A stretch of 64,000 nt of DNA from Anolis sagrei (lineage: Eukaryota; Chordata; Lepidosauria; Squamata; Anolidae), in the NCBI RefSeq assembly GCF_037176765.1, contig NC_090022.1, positions 175,009,617 through 175,073,616 of the forward strand, given 5' to 3'. Below the pieces are notes generated by a model that saw only the letters and a list, made by a program, of their open reading frames with translations, had not been told where the DNA came from and made no database searches. A program made the position numbers and the translations under genes. Positions 1 through 11,643 of this stretch are shown here, in pieces; the first letter of the stretch is position 1; every line of letters begins with the position of its first letter.

Positions 1-60
1 AGACGGCCAATTCTCTCACACCAGAAGTGACTTGCAGTTTCTCAAGTCTCTCCTGACATT
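1..60 (+). mobile_element. tRNA-derived SINE, 3' end fragment
   Basis: The first 60 bases match the 3' part of the SINE at 32842-33115 (AGACGGCCAATTCTCTCACA onward). Its head is outside the window. Confidence 0.7.
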
Positions 61-61
61 T

Positions 62-236
62 TATATTTGTTAAAATTGTTCATTTTTATTACTGTATTGT
101 TTAAAGTGTTTTTGCACGACAAATAAGATATGTGAAGTGTGCAAAGGAATTCATTCATGTTTTTTTCAAATTATAATCTGGCCCTCCAACAGTTTGAAAG
201 ACCTGGCTCTCTGTTTAAAAAGTTTGAGGACCACTG
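62..236 (-). mobile_element. hAT MITE fragment (same family as 711-1068)
   Basis: Reverse-strand copy of the 5' half of the MITE at 711. It ends TTTGAGGACCACTG, the degenerate hAT terminus. The other end was lost at the junction with the SINE piece. Confidence 0.65.
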
Positions 237-325
237 CCTAAGAGGATCAACTGCTGTTCGTTTGATTTGGGTGAGTTTGAGTCCTCTCATTTATGGAATC
301 AACGATGGCAGTTGATGACAATTAG

Positions 326-545
326 TGCATATACACTGTAGAATTAGTGCAGCTTGATATTACTTTAAATGCCTTGGCTCAATGCTATGGAGTTCTGGAA
401 TTTGTAGTTTCAAGGCGTTAGAACACTTTGGCAGAGATGTCTAAAGACCTTGTAAAACTATAATTTCCATGATTCTACAGCACTGAGCCATGGCAATTAA
501 AGTAGTGTCAAACGGCATTAATTATACAGTGTAGATGTACCCAGT
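326..545. mobile_element. Palindromic MITE (CACTGTAGAATTA termini)
   Basis: The two halves are inverted copies: ACACTGTAGAATTAGTGCAG at the left is mirrored by the end ATTAATTATACAGTGTAG, and GCCTTGGCTCAATGCTATGG by the ACTGAGCCATGGCAATTAAA side. It codes for nothing. A partial copy is at 22955-23088 and a likely remnant at about 63646-63755. Confidence 0.6.
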
Positions 546-710
546 GTTAAAAAGTGCATAGGTTGCCTCCTTACGAGTAAGGCTCCAACTCTAGACAGTT
601 AGTCTGTAGTTGAAGAGAGTCAACCATTGCTACTGCACCTCTTTGGTTTCTTTTTAATTGAATCCGTACCAACTTGGGTAGATCTCAAACCCATGTTCCA
701 GCCCATAGAG

Positions 711-1068
711 CAGGGGTCCTCAACTTTTTAAACAGAGGGCCAGGTCACAGTTCCTCAAACTGTTGGAGGGCCGGATTATAATTTGAAAAAAATACGAATG
801 AATTCCTATGCACACTGCACATATCTTATTTGTAGTGCAAAAAACACTTAATACAATAATTAAAATGAAGAGCAAATTTAACAAATATAAACTCATTAGT
901 ATTTAAATGGGAAGTGTGGACCTTATTTGGCTGATGAGAATAGGATTCTTGTTGTTGTGGTTGTGTGCTTTCAAGTGGTTTCAGACTTAGGTTGACCCTG
1001 AGCGAGGGCCAAGTAAATGACCTTGGAGGGTCCTATCTGGGCCCCGGACCTTAGTTTGAGGACCCCTG
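711..1068 (+). mobile_element. hAT MITE with perfect 8-bp target duplication
   Basis: Termini CAGGGGTCCTCAAC and GAGGACCCCTG are inverted repeats, flanked by CCATAGAG at 703-710 and 1069-1076. This is the classic 8-bp duplication of hAT transposons. Non-coding, 358 bp. Confidence 0.85.
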
Positions 1069-1076
1069 CCATAGAG

Positions 1077-1981
1077 GCTATGTATAAGCTTCCTGCCCGG
1101 GGAAGATTATGTGTAGACTTTAGTTATTGTACAAAAAAATAAACATTTTAAAAGTCAGAGATTCAAATGTGGACAATTTCTATAATTTCTATTATTATTA
1201 TTATTATTATTATTATTTTACTAACACAAATACATAGTATGTCACAGCGAACAAGATATATATGCTGGATTTCATATCACAAAATCACAAGTCGAATTAT
1301 GATTAGTATTAGTATTATTCAGAACTCTGCATTTAATTAAGCAAGCCCAAGGAAGAAACACCAGCATAATTTGCCACCAGGAACTGGAACTGTAGCCTTG
1401 TTTAAATTATCTCTTGTTGATCAAGCTCTTGCCACACATAGTACACAAACAACCCTCTGAGGATACAACCCGAGCTCTAGGAAGCTAAATAATCTTTATT
1501 CTCATCTCAGTGCAGTGCGAGATGCAGAGACAAAAAAGGATGTAAGGCTGACGGATTTAAGATGCAGAGCCTTAACTCCAAGACTGATCGATGAGTCAGG
1601 AAGGCCTCCGTTCAAACCTCTTGTTCTCTGTGAGTAGAGTGCTCCATGAGGTAAATTTCCAGAGAGAACTGATGGGAAAAGCAGGGCTAAAATACTCTGC
1701 CCTTTTAAAGAAAGCACTTTGTCTGGTTTTAAACCTATTCTTCAAGAGGAGTTTGAAATGTTTTTCACTGGTGCTTAGTTGTTTGTTAAATGTACTGAAA
1801 TTGTTCTTAATTATTATGAATTACCATACCTCAGGGGCCATGATGTCTGAAGAGGTGGTAGATAAGTGCCATAGATAGATAGTGCCAAAAAGTGGGTGTT
1901 TAATTGAATCGTACTTTCCTCTTCACTAAATTTATAAAACAATCTGCTATGAAATTATTTTGCATGAGCCTATTGAACTAT
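1077..1981. other. Unassigned DNA with an (ATT)n tract
   Basis: An (ATT)n microsatellite lies at about 1189-1216. No gene or named repeat was recognised in the rest. Confidence 0.5.
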
Positions 1982-2134
1982 GGTCCCTTCCATACAGCTG
2001 AATAAAATCCCACATTATCTGCTTTGAACTGGAATATATGGCAGTGTGGTCTCAGATAACCCAGTTCAAAGCAGATATTGTGGGATTTTCTGCCTTTATA
2101 TTCTGAGTTATATGGCTGTGTGAAGGGTCCCTAA
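1982..2134. mobile_element. Palindromic MITE, family A (GGCCCCTTC termini)
   Basis: Begins GTCCCTTCCATACAGCTGAA and ends with the inverted form near GTGTGAAGGGTCCC. The centre holds the family motif CAGTTCAAAGCAGATA in both orientations. This is the most abundant MITE here. Confidence 0.75.
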
Positions 2135-2823
2135 GTTTCCCAAGGACACAATAGGTGTATCTGCTCTGTAGAATGAATGCAGTTTGATGCTGTAAAGAGG
2201 CCACCAATTTGTAACGGTTTGTAAAGGAGCCACCACTTTGTAAGGACTTACTAAAGTGATAACACAATGAATGGCATGTAATATTAAATTGGTCTTTCTT
2301 TAATGTGTAGCGTGGCTTAACTTGAAAGTATTTGTAACAGAGACTTGGCTTTAGAAGAAACTGTAACAAGTTTATTGAAGTATAGAAGAAGCTTGATTAT
2401 TTCAATGTTTCTTAACTCTTAGAGGCACATTTCTTCAGTGGTTACATTTATAACATTTCATAAAACAACTCTTGAGAGGACTGTTCCTTCCATTAAACAG
2501 GTTTTAAACTTATTTTCCTTTAAAATGTGTTTCTTTCCTTAACAAATTACTTCAGGTACAAGTTTTGCTGGGGCCAAGCCCGTAGCCAGGATTTTTATTC
2601 GTGTGTGTGTGTGTGTGAGAGAGAGAGAGTTTGAGTGAGAGAGGATCTACCCTAGCAAACCTTTTGTATCATTATCCCATTACCCCAATGCATATGGGAT
2701 ATATTGAGCATGTTGTCATGTTTATTCATGATATGAATAAACATAACAGTTTAGATAATAAATTCTGTCTTTGGAGGCAGCATATTAGTAGCATAACTAA
2801 CTTAATTTTAACATAGAAGAACA

Positions 2824-2824
<1 letters not shown>
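2135..2824. other. Unassigned DNA
   Basis: It contains a short (GT)n/(GA)n run at about 2601-2627. Nothing else was recognised. Confidence 0.4.
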
Positions 2825-2827
<3 letters not shown>

Positions 2828-2864
<37 letters not shown>

Positions 2865-2865
2865 G
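2828..2865. repeat. (AAT)n microsatellite
   Basis: About twelve AAT units in a row. Confidence 0.95.
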
Positions 2866-2989
2866 GCATTGAACTAAGCCAACGCTGGATCTGGACCAAA
2901 CTTGGCACATAGAGCCAATGTGCCCAACTGTGCATAGAGGAAGGGATTGGGGAATTATTGCCCCTTTTCAAATGGGAGTTGTTGTTTAC

Positions 2990-3345
2990 CTGGATCCAGA
3001 GAGTCCCAGAAGGCAGCCGATAGGCTCGACGCACTTTACTCCCAGCCACGAGTGTGGCAAGACTTCAATGCACAGGCGCGAAGGTCTATTGCGGCTTCCA
3101 AATGGTCTGTGGTGCGGCGGCATCCTCTTTGGCACCTGGGCTGTCGGCGCACTCCCTTTCCTCTCCCAGCACCGAAGGCTGAAACCAGGGGCACCGAAAA
3201 GGAAAGAGAGTGCGGCGAGGGCTCAAGTGCGGACAAGGACGCTGCCTTGCCACGTACCAGTAATGCCTTCTCGCGGACTACCCTGAGAATTTCGGGGGGG
3301 GGGGGAGGTGGTGGCTGAAGCTCCTCAAGCCCCCCCCCCCCCAGC
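2990..3345. other. GC- and CpG-rich block of unknown nature
   Basis: CpG-dense DNA ending in runs of G (3295-3306) and C (3331-3342), in sharp contrast to its surroundings. Two overlapping open frames run through it but resemble no protein I know. It may be part of an unrecognised repeat or a small CpG island. Confidence 0.4.
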
Positions 3346-3429
3346 TACATGCCTGCCTGGGGCCCAATCCAGTAGAAGCACTCTTGCACAAACCATACTA
3401 AAATTAAGAGCATCTCCACAATAAACTAT

Positions 3430-3645
3430 TAAGTAGTGGCCAATTGCAACATTCACACTTGCCTCAAACAGACAAGGGTATCTGGACAGTCCACAGATAT
3501 ATAAATCCACTTGCCTAGTTTCCAACAGACCTCACATCCTCTGAGGATGCCTTCCATAGATGTGGGCGAAATGTCAGAGGAGAATGCTTCTGGAACATGG
3601 CCATACAGCCTAGAAAACTCACAGCAACCCAGTTTTTGTTCAACT
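3430..3645 (+). mobile_element. Terminal-repeat family with ribozyme-like core
   Basis: Shares CACAGATATATAAA, CCTCTGAGGATGC, GGGCGAAATGTCAG and GAACATGGCCATACAGCC in order with the copies at 33786-34212, 50144-50292 and 59270-59480. I suspect a Penelope-like terminal repeat but see no coding part. Confidence 0.5.
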
Positions 3646-4145
3646 CACAGGAGTTTTGCAGGATAATTTTGAAGCAAACATTGGACCCTGTGTGAGTTTA
3701 TGGAAGAGTTGAGTGTTCATTGGCCTTTCTACCTCAGACAGACATCTTACTTGGGACGGCCAGCATGCCCAGCTTCCACTGCTCCGTGCCTTGCCTGCGA
3801 TTGTGCTAAAAGGTCAAATTCCCTCTCTCTCACACTTTCCTCCTCCTCATCCTTGATGGAATGATCCACCTGGTAGCAGAATAACTCTGTTGTTATGGAA
3901 ACAAGACACATTGGAGACTTTTTAAAATATCAAGAGTGCTAAAAGATTGTGAGGGTGGGAACCCACAAGATAATCAAGCCTCACCCAACCTGATGGGGGA
4001 AGTGGTGCATTTGCTTTCGTCTTGGGTGACAGAGGCCCATCTACACTGCCTTATAATGCATTGAAGTGCATTATATGGCAGTGTAAATGGGGCAGGAGAT
4101 GGGAGGCAATTTAGTCAAACTAGTGCTCAAGTGCAGGCATAAGTG
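3646..4145. other. Unassigned DNA with a small palindrome
   Basis: A 65-bp palindrome (CATCTACACTGCC mirrored by GGCAGTGTAAATGG) at about 4032-4096 is a short MITE related to family A. The rest is unassigned. Confidence 0.45.
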
Positions 4146-4548
4146 CATCTCCTCCTACGAACCACCAAGGACACTGAGATCATCTGGGGAGGTCCTGCTC
4201 TCGCTCCCACCTTCGACACAAGTACGTCTCTGGCGGGGATGAGAGACAGGGCCTTCTCAGTGGTGATCAGATCGACTCCCTCCCTACTAACGTTTCGGAG
4301 GCAAGTTCAAACGTGGTTGTTTGAGCAAGCGTTCACTAATGCAGAGTAAACGACATAGGAAATTGAATGACTTGACGATGGAACTGGACAATGCTTCATA
4401 ATAAGGAGACACACATGTTGATGTTATTATTACTGTTGTTTTACTGTTTTAATGTTTTAACTTGTTTTATGATATTATGTGTACTGTTTTGTTGGAAACT
4501 GCCTTGAGTCGCCGATTGACTGAGAAAGGCGGCATACAAATACATTAA

Positions 4549-4584
<36 letters not shown>
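4146..4584 (+). mobile_element. L2 LINE, 3' end with (ATAG)n tail
   Basis: Translates to the C-terminus of an L2 reverse transcriptase: MRDRAFSVV, then LLTFRRQVQTWLFEQAFTNA and a stop. The 3' UTR follows, with CTTGAGTCGCCGATTGACTG and an (ATAG)n tail at 4551-4584. Confidence 0.8.
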
Positions 4585-5132
4585 GCTGTATTCAAAGTTC
4601 ACCTGGATATTCAATCAACTCCCTTTCCCAGTACTTATTTTATGGCTTATTAAGCAAGCCAAGCTATTCTAGGAATGCTAGAGGTAAATCCCGCAGGCCT
4701 CCCTCTCCATGCCAGTCTGTGATAATAAAATAAATAATAAAACTTTATTTGTATTCCGCCCTATCTGCCAGAGGGGTATCACAACAACAAAGTACTCTGT
4801 GGGAAAATCAGCCCAGCTTCAGGGCTCACTACCTTTCTGTCCCGCCCGAAAATGTTCCTGTTTACAGGGTTACAAACTTCCCTTCTCAGAACTACATACA
4901 CTGAGATCATTAGCTGGAGAACAGAAACAATGCCCAATTGCCTGCTAAACAAGTTCCTAATACCTACCAGGAGATGAGAATGTGAATCCCTTCTGATGCT
5001 TCAGGACTTCAAGGCACAGGCCTCAGAGGCAGAGATGTGTTGCAATTCATCATAATCTGTTGAGTCAAATATCTCATCTGGTTTTTGGTTATCTGTTTTA
5101 ATTATTACTATTATTATTGTATTGTCTAAGGC
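4585..5132. other. Mostly unassigned; a LINE 3' remnant near 4721-4800
   Basis: ATAATAAAACTTTATTTGTA then TTCCGCCCTATCTGCCAGAG is the reverse complement of an L2-like 3' end. Nothing was recognised in the remainder. Confidence 0.4.
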
Positions 5133-5133
5133 T

Positions 5134-5235
5134 TTCATGGCTGGAATCACCGGGTTGTTGTAGGTTTTTCGGGCTATATGACCATGTTCTAGAAGCATTA
5201 TTTCCTGATGTTTCGCTTGCATCTATGGCAACCAT
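5134..5235 (-). mobile_element. Terminal-repeat family fragment (ribozyme-like repeat)
   Basis: Reverse-strand copy carrying GGCTTTCATGGCTGGAATCA, GGGTTGTTGTAGG and CCTGATGTTTCGCTTGCATC. The core is mutated. Confidence 0.55.
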
Positions 5236-5245
5236 TAATAATAAT

Positions 5246-5249
5246 AACA

Positions 5250-5297
<48 letters not shown>

Positions 5298-5537
5298 TTA
5301 TATCCCACCACCACCTCCTGGAAGGGACTTGGGATGGCTTACAAGCAGGACCAAGCCCAAAACGTAAAATAAAATTTGTCAACAAAACAACAGTTTAAAA
5401 ACTAAATCATATGGCAGTCAATTATAACACAATTAAAACAGCAAGGCATAAAACAGCATTTAACTATATCAAATCTGGGATAAGCAGATAATCTGGGACC
5501 AGATCCTGGGATATAGGGGCAGTGTGGAAGGGGCCTA
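5246..5537 (-). mobile_element. (ATT)n tract, LINE 3' end and half a family A MITE
   Basis: The (ATT)n run at 5246-5296 is the tail of a reverse-strand LINE 3' end that continues to about 5395. The stretch at 5460-5537 is half of a family A palindrome, ending GTGTGGAAGGGGCC. Confidence 0.5.
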
Positions 5538-5889
5538 AATTTACAGTGCTCTAATAGCAAATGGGAGATTGCGGGGCACAGAGTACTTGATTGAGCAGTA
5601 TTTTCCAACAAGTCTCTTAAACTGAGAGTCAGGAGTACAGGGAGGAAAGAATCAGAAGAGCTATAAATCTAATAATGTTATGGTTTGAGAACAAAGAGCT
5701 GCCATCCTGTTTCCACTTGTTTTTCTCAGAGATGATGTACAGGAAATCAAGCTCAGTTCCTGAAGTAGTGGTTGAGAGAAGAGCAGAGCAGGGGCTGGAG
5801 ATTTTCCAGCTAGGTAAGATTAAGGAATGTGGGGGAAAGAAACATACGGATACAAACCCTTAATACCCCTTCATCCTTAACTACTGAAT
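5538..5889. other. Unassigned DNA
   Basis: No gene or repeat was recognised. Confidence 0.4.
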
Positions 5890-6482
5890 TACTGTATATA
5901 CTCGAGTATAAGCCTAGTTTTTAAGCTCTTTTTTAGGCTGAAAAAGTCCCCCTCGGCTTATATTTGAGTCAAGGTTATTTATTATTTTACTCTGTTATTA
6001 TTATTATTTGTAATACATTTATAATTTTACTCTATTAGTATGATTACATTTATTATTTTACTTTATTATTATTACATTTATTATTTACATTTATTATTTT
6101 ATTCTATTTATAACTCTTATTACTACATTTACATTTTAATCAATAATAATAATAAATGTATTAATTTGTTATTCTCTTTATTATTATTGCAAGGATACAT
6201 AAGCATATTTACATTGAAGAAGATGAAAATAATGGTTTCATCAGAGTTGTACAGTTACCTTAAATTACAGTTTTATGTAAATATTCAAAAACATTGGACC
6301 TACTGATACCTCAATTAATGTAATTTTATTGGAATCTGTTTTCATTTTGAAATTGACGAGTACCTGCTGCATTTCCCACTCTCGGCTTATACTTGAGTCA
6401 ATACGTTTTCCCATTTTTTGGGGGGTAAAATTAGATACCTCGGCTTATATTCAGGTCGGCTTATACTTGAGTATATACGGTA
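5890..6482 (+). mobile_element. TIR transposon (CTGTATATACTCGAGTATAAGCC ends), copy 1
   Basis: The left end TACTGTATATACTCGAGTAT and the right end ATACTTGAGTATATACGGTA are inverted repeats of about 25 bp bounded by TA, suggesting the Tc1/mariner superfamily. The inside is an imperfect (ATTATT-TTACTC) minisatellite plus non-coding DNA. Confidence 0.65.
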
Positions 6483-7210
6483 TACCTGCAGCCTACATAG
6501 TCTCAATATGTTCACCTGCCAAGCAGGTATTGGCAAAGAGTTGGGGTGAGAATAATAATCATAGAAAAAGTTTGAGATAAGAGTATAAGTAAACACTTCA
6601 GAAATCGAGAAATTGCAGAGGTATGGAAAAACGGTGGTGGGAGACAATGCTTTAATGCAAGTCCAAAAACTCAGTTAAGCCATGACAATTATTATTATTA
6701 TAGGGGGACCTCAGCACATCCAAATCTTCTTTTCCTCCACACACGCACAACCCAATGCATCTGATGGACTTCTTCACAGTAATACATATCTCTTTGCTGG
6801 CTCTGTAATGTCTTCAGAGAAAATAAACTCCAAGCTCATTCAATTCTAAGAACAGTAAATTACTTTGGGGGAGGGGGAAGAAAATAAATTCCACTTGTTA
6901 AAAAATATAATATCCCTTAGAGAGTATATCAGAGAGGGGCTGATTAAGTTGGCTAATGCAGCTCTGTTGCTTATCCTTTATTAAGCAAAACTTCAAAAGG
7001 AGGTTCTAGTTAGTGGAAGGGGTTTTACTAGGATTTAACAATGGCAAAGTTGTAACTAATGAAGATTTAAAAAATCTATTGAAATGAAGAGAATGCAGAA
7101 CATTTCTGTAGCTTCAAGTAATTTCCAGCCTGTGGCAAACCTAAAGCAAAACTTTTCATGGTTTTGTCTTAGCGAGATTTGTTCAGAAGAGGTTTTCATT
7201 GCCTTCCTCT
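6483..7210. other. Unassigned DNA
   Basis: No reading frame of note and no repeat recognised. Confidence 0.4.
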
Positions 7211-8194
7211 TAGGCCCCTTCTACACTGCCATATAACATCCAGATTATCTGCTTTCAAAAGGATTATATGGCAGTGTAGACTTACTGTATATACTTGAGT
7301 ATAAGCCTAGTTTTTCAGCCCCGTTTTTAGGTTGAAAACGCTGCCCTCGGTTTACACTCGAGTCAAAATTATTTATTATTTTACTCTGTTATTACTATTA
7401 TTTTATCACATTTATTACTTTCCTCTATTATAGGTATTATTAAATTTGCATTATTTTACTCCATTATTATTTTATTACATTTATTTACTCTATTATTATT
7501 ATTATTACATTTATTATTTTACTTTAGTATTATTGTTATTAAATTTATTATTTTACTCTATTATTTACATTATTACATTTGCATTATTTTACTCTATTAT
7601 TATTTTATTATATTTATTTTACTCTATTATTATTACATTTATTATTTTACTTTAGTATTATTATTACATTTATTATTTTACTCTATTATTGCCATTATTA
7701 CATTTGCATTATTTTACTCTATTATTATTTTATTATATTTATTTTACTCTATTTATTATTATTATTACATTTATTATTTTACTTTATTGTTGTTATTACA
7801 TTTATTATTTTACTTTCTTTATTATTATTGGAAGGATACATAAGCACATTGACACTGAAAAAGGTTAGAAGAATGGTTTAATCAAAGTTGGTCAGTCTTA
7901 TTTTAAAATACAGTTTTATGTAAACATTGAAAAACATTTAACCTACTGTTTCCTCAATTAATATAATTTTATTGGTATCTATATTTATTTTGTATTACCT
8001 GCAGCTGCTGCATTGTCCACCCTCGGCTTATATTCGAGTCAATAAGTTTTCCCATTTATTGGTGGTAAAATTAGGTGCCTCGGTTTATATTCGGGTCGGC
8101 TTATACTTGAGTGTATGCGGTATATAACCCAAAGCAGATAATGTGGATTATTCGCTTTGAAAATCTGGATTATGTGGCTGTGTAGAAGGGGCCT
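7211..8194. mobile_element. Family A MITE split by a TIR transposon
   Basis: GGCCCCTTCTACACTGCCAT at the left and GTGTAGAAGGGGCC at the right are the two ends of one palindromic MITE. The other transposon (7283-8122) sits between its halves. Confidence 0.8.
7283..8122 (+). mobile_element. TIR transposon, copy 2, nested in a MITE
   Basis: Same family as 5890-6482, with ends TACTGTATATACTTGAGTAT and GTGTATGCGGTA. It is longer because its internal minisatellite of ATTATTTTACTCTATTATT-like units (about 7360-7830) is expanded. Confidence 0.7.
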
Positions 8195-8228
8195 GAACCA
8201 TTTTTTCCAGGCTTGAACAATAGCTCAG

Positions 8229-8470
8229 CTGGGTTGTTGTAAGTTTTTTCAGGCTATATAGCCATGTTCTAGAGGCATTCTCTCCTGACGTTTCATCTGC
8301 ATCTATGGCAAGCATCCTCAGATGTTGTGAGGTCTGAGAATGCCTGTCATAGATGCAGAATGAGAATGCCTGTCATAGATGCAGGCAAAATGTCAGGAGA
8401 GAATGGCCATATACCCCGAAAAACCTACAACAACCCAGTGATTCCAGCCATGAAAGCCTTCGACAATAGC
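8229..8470. mobile_element. Ribozyme-like terminal repeat, two inverted copies
   Basis: A reverse copy (GGGTTGTTGTAAG to CATCCTCAGATG) is followed at once by a forward copy ending ACAACAACCCAGTGATTCC and AAGCCTTCGACAAT. The centre is rearranged with a short duplicated piece (GAATGCCTGTCATAGATGCA twice). Confidence 0.6.
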
Positions 8471-8797
8471 TCAGTTTCCCGCTCCTGCCCAAATTGAAGA
8501 GGAACAACAACAAAATTAGTGAAAATGTGTGAGGAAGTAGAGGGTTGTGTCATTTCAACAAACTGCTTCCCTCTCTGTCAATATCATAAGAACAGGAACA
8601 GGATGTCATATCTTTCTTTGAGTCCTAAACTTGGTTGTGGTTTACCCACAGTTTGAGCTATCAGAACAATGCTAAGACCAGGTCGTAGTATATTTCCAGT
8701 CTTGTAGCATATTTCCAGTATATTTCCCTAGCCATGTACCATCTCAGTCTTTCATATTCACCCTGATGCTCTTTCCTGCATGCCATTGCTCCCCTCT
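8471..8797. other. Unassigned DNA
   Basis: Nothing recognised. A 15-base word (CATATTTCCAGTATA-like) recurs near 8685-8725. Confidence 0.4.
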
Positions 8798-8924
8798 TTT
8801 AAACAGAGGCTGGATGGCCATCTGTCAGGGGTACTTTGAATGCAATATTCCTGCTTCTTGCCAGGGGGTTGGACTGGATGGCCCATGAGGTCTCTTCCAA
8901 CTCTATGATTCTATTATTCTTTCC
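8798..8924 (+). mobile_element. CR1 LINE, 3' end
   Basis: AAACAGAGGCTGGATGGCCA then GGGGGTTGGACTGGATGGCC and CTCTATGATTCTATTATTCT: the CR1 3' end with its ATTCTATG-type tail. Confidence 0.85.
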
Positions 8925-10239
8925 CTGTAATATTTCTCTCTTTGCTCATTTTTCTTCTCTCTCTCCACTCATCTCCTTTTTTATTCTAGTTTTTCTCTTG
9001 TCTCTGATGCTCAATCACCCTTCCGCCCCGCGTGCTCCCTTTACCACCCTTTCTCTATATTTTACACCTTGTTAAAGAGTTCAAGGCGCTTTATGAGCAA
9101 TAGTAGTCACATTTCTATTGTTTTTCCTATGGTGCTTTGTTCCATGCGAATTACCCATAGAGAAACCAAATCTGAATATACCATGCCAGACAGTGATGCC
9201 TTCTTTACCAAATAGAGGTCTGCCACCTAGTGACTGAGGACAGTATTACAAGCTTCAATTTTAATGTTGAAAATCGAGTAAATGCAAGAGAACATATAAC
9301 TAAGATCCCAATTAGTATTCATGTCGAATTTTAAGTTCCTGGATTTTATGGCCTTAATGGTAGAGCTATTTTCTCTGAGGCTCTAAAGCTGGGCACTAAT
9401 TTATCTAAATGTTTGGTCCTCCAGGTTTTAAAAATCTGGTACATAGAGAATAAGCATGGTGAGAAAAGTCTGGTTTTCAGTGAGCAAGGACTTTAGATAT
9501 TTTTTGTATGGAAGAATATTCCCTAAGGGAAGGCCTACCTAGTGGTACATGCAGGGATAGGGAGACACCCATGTTTAATCCACCACAGCAAGGGTTTGGG
9601 TGTTATTGGCTCAATAGTCCCTCTATTGACAAGCACAGAAAACATTGCATCCACAAAATGCCTCACTCTCGTCCCCATGTGATGCCACATGGCTGAGCAG
9701 ACCTAGCTAAGGAGATGCATACAAATTTATCAGTTTGTTTAAAAAGCCAGTATCCCCTCCTTCCTTTCTGAACAGCTTCTCTGTGATATTTTTAGAGCTG
9801 CAATCACAGAGGAAGTTGAGGTGGGGGGTAAAATTGGGAAGGAGCACCAGTGTTGGAGATAATCCTGTTTTTTCCCTACCTCAATAGATTTTCTGACAGC
9901 AGGCTCATAGCATTTAATCACAGAATTAATTGATAGCAGTGGTTTCCACGGTGAAAAGGTATACTTCACTGGATGCTATTGACAGACTCGCTAGCAAACC
10001 AACAACAAAGTTCACAATGTCATTCATCCTCAATACCCATGTCTGCTATCATCGTAAACTCTTGCTGATGCAATCAATTGCTCCTGGAAAGATCCTTCTT
10101 ATTTATAGACCAACATACAGAGAAATCTCATATTATATCCAGTGTGTTATTTTCCAGGCATCACAGAAATGTTTTTGGGACTACCCAAAGAGAAACGTAT
10201 GGCATGCCCACATATACCCATAAAGTAATATATTAACAA
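8925..10239. other. Unassigned DNA
   Basis: About 1.3 kb with no recognised repeat and only short frames without protein similarity that I can name. It may hold old, diverged repeats or downstream regulatory DNA. Confidence 0.45.
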
Positions 10240-10804
10240 CTAGCCGTCCCCTGCAACGCGTTGCTGTGGCCCACATAGGGGTTCTGTGTGGGAGGTTTGG
10301 TCCAATTCTATTGTTGGTGGGGTTCAGAATACTCTGTCATTGTAAGTGAACCATAAATCCCAGCAACTACAACTCCCAAATGTCAAGATTCTATTTTCCC
10401 CAAACTCCACCAGTGCTCACATTTGGGCATATTGAGTATTCTCATAGAGTTTGGTCAAGATCCATCATTGCTTAAGTCCACAGTGATCTCTGGATGTAGG
10501 TGAACTACAACTCCAAAACCAAAGGACACTGCCCACCAAACCCTTCCAGTCTTTTCTGTTGGTCATGGGAGAACTGTGTGCCAACTTTGCTTCAATTCCA
10601 TCGTTGGTGGGGTTCAGAATGTTCTTTGATTGTAGGTGAACTATAAATCCCAGCAACTACAACTCCCAAATGTCAAAATATTTTTTTGAGTGAAGGACAT
10701 ACATTGGGTTGTTAGGGTTATGTCCAAGTTTGGTGTCATTTCTTCCAGTGGTTTTTGCATTCTGTTAATCCCACAAACGAACATTACATTTTTCTTTATA
10801 TAGA
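10240..10804 (-). mobile_element. Non-autonomous Helitron, complete
   Basis: On the minus strand it begins TCTATATAAAG and ends CTAG. Just before the 3' end is a hairpin formed by CCACAGCAACGCGTTG. Flanking bases are A and T, the Helitron insertion rule, with no target duplication. Non-coding, 565 bp. Confidence 0.85.
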
Positions 10805-11336
10805 TTAATTACTGGGTTAGCTGGAATGTGCCAGCAGCAACTTCCCTTGGGCTTAGCTTGTGGTTACTTGGTATCTGCTGGGGTTTGTTTCCAGGACATC
10901 CTTGGATAACAAAATCTATGGATGCTCAAGTCCCATTATATACCATGGCATACTAAAATGGTGTCCCTTATATACAATGGCAAAATCTAGGTCGAATCCA
11001 TGGATATAGAAGACCAAGTATAATGCTGAAAAGCAGCAGAGCAAATAAAGCCTGGATCTATTGCTGCACAATCCAGCATCTGATCCCAGGTTTGCTCCTT
11101 TGAACTGGATTATATGAGTCTGCAATGCCAAATAATACAGTTCAAACAGATAATCTGGATTAGAAATGGAATTATATGGTAGTATAGATAGGGCCAAATA
11201 TACTGCTGCACAATCCAGCATCTGATCCCAGGCTTTCTGCTTTGAACTGGATTATGTGAGTCTACAATGCCAAATAATACAGTTCAAAGCAGATCTGGAA
11301 TTAGAAATGGGATTATATGGCAGTGTAGATAGGGTC
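10805..11336. mobile_element. Unassigned DNA and two diverged family A MITE pieces
   Basis: CTTTGAACTGGATTATATGA and a CAGTTCAAA core occur at 11098-11195. A second near-copy at 11236-11336 starts with the same CTGCACAATCCAGCATCTGA flank (also at 11062), so flank and MITE were duplicated together. Confidence 0.6.
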
Positions 11337-11643
11337 AAAGATACTCAGGATAGTGGCCCATCTTTCCAGCAAGGAGGGTATCACAGAATCTGGCCCAAGC
11401 CTGCGATCAAAGAGCTGCTGCACTCTCACATCCTACCCTGGGAAGCAAGGTGTTGGCAATCTATTTGACACCAAATTTAGCAACATCAGAAACCAGTATG
11501 ATGATCAGGCATAATTAAATTTACAGCCCAGCACTTTCCAGATGTTGGGAGTACAGCTTCCATCATCCTCAAGCAACACCCAACACTACAACTGGGATCA
11601 GTTGAGTTGACAAGATGTTCCTGTGTTTGGCCATTTTTTTACA
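11337..11643. other. Unassigned DNA
   Basis: Nothing recognised. Confidence 0.4.

Noticed and set aside
7446-7881. Tyrosine/leucine/isoleucine-rich frames
   Set aside because: They are translations of the ATT-rich minisatellite inside a TIR transposon.
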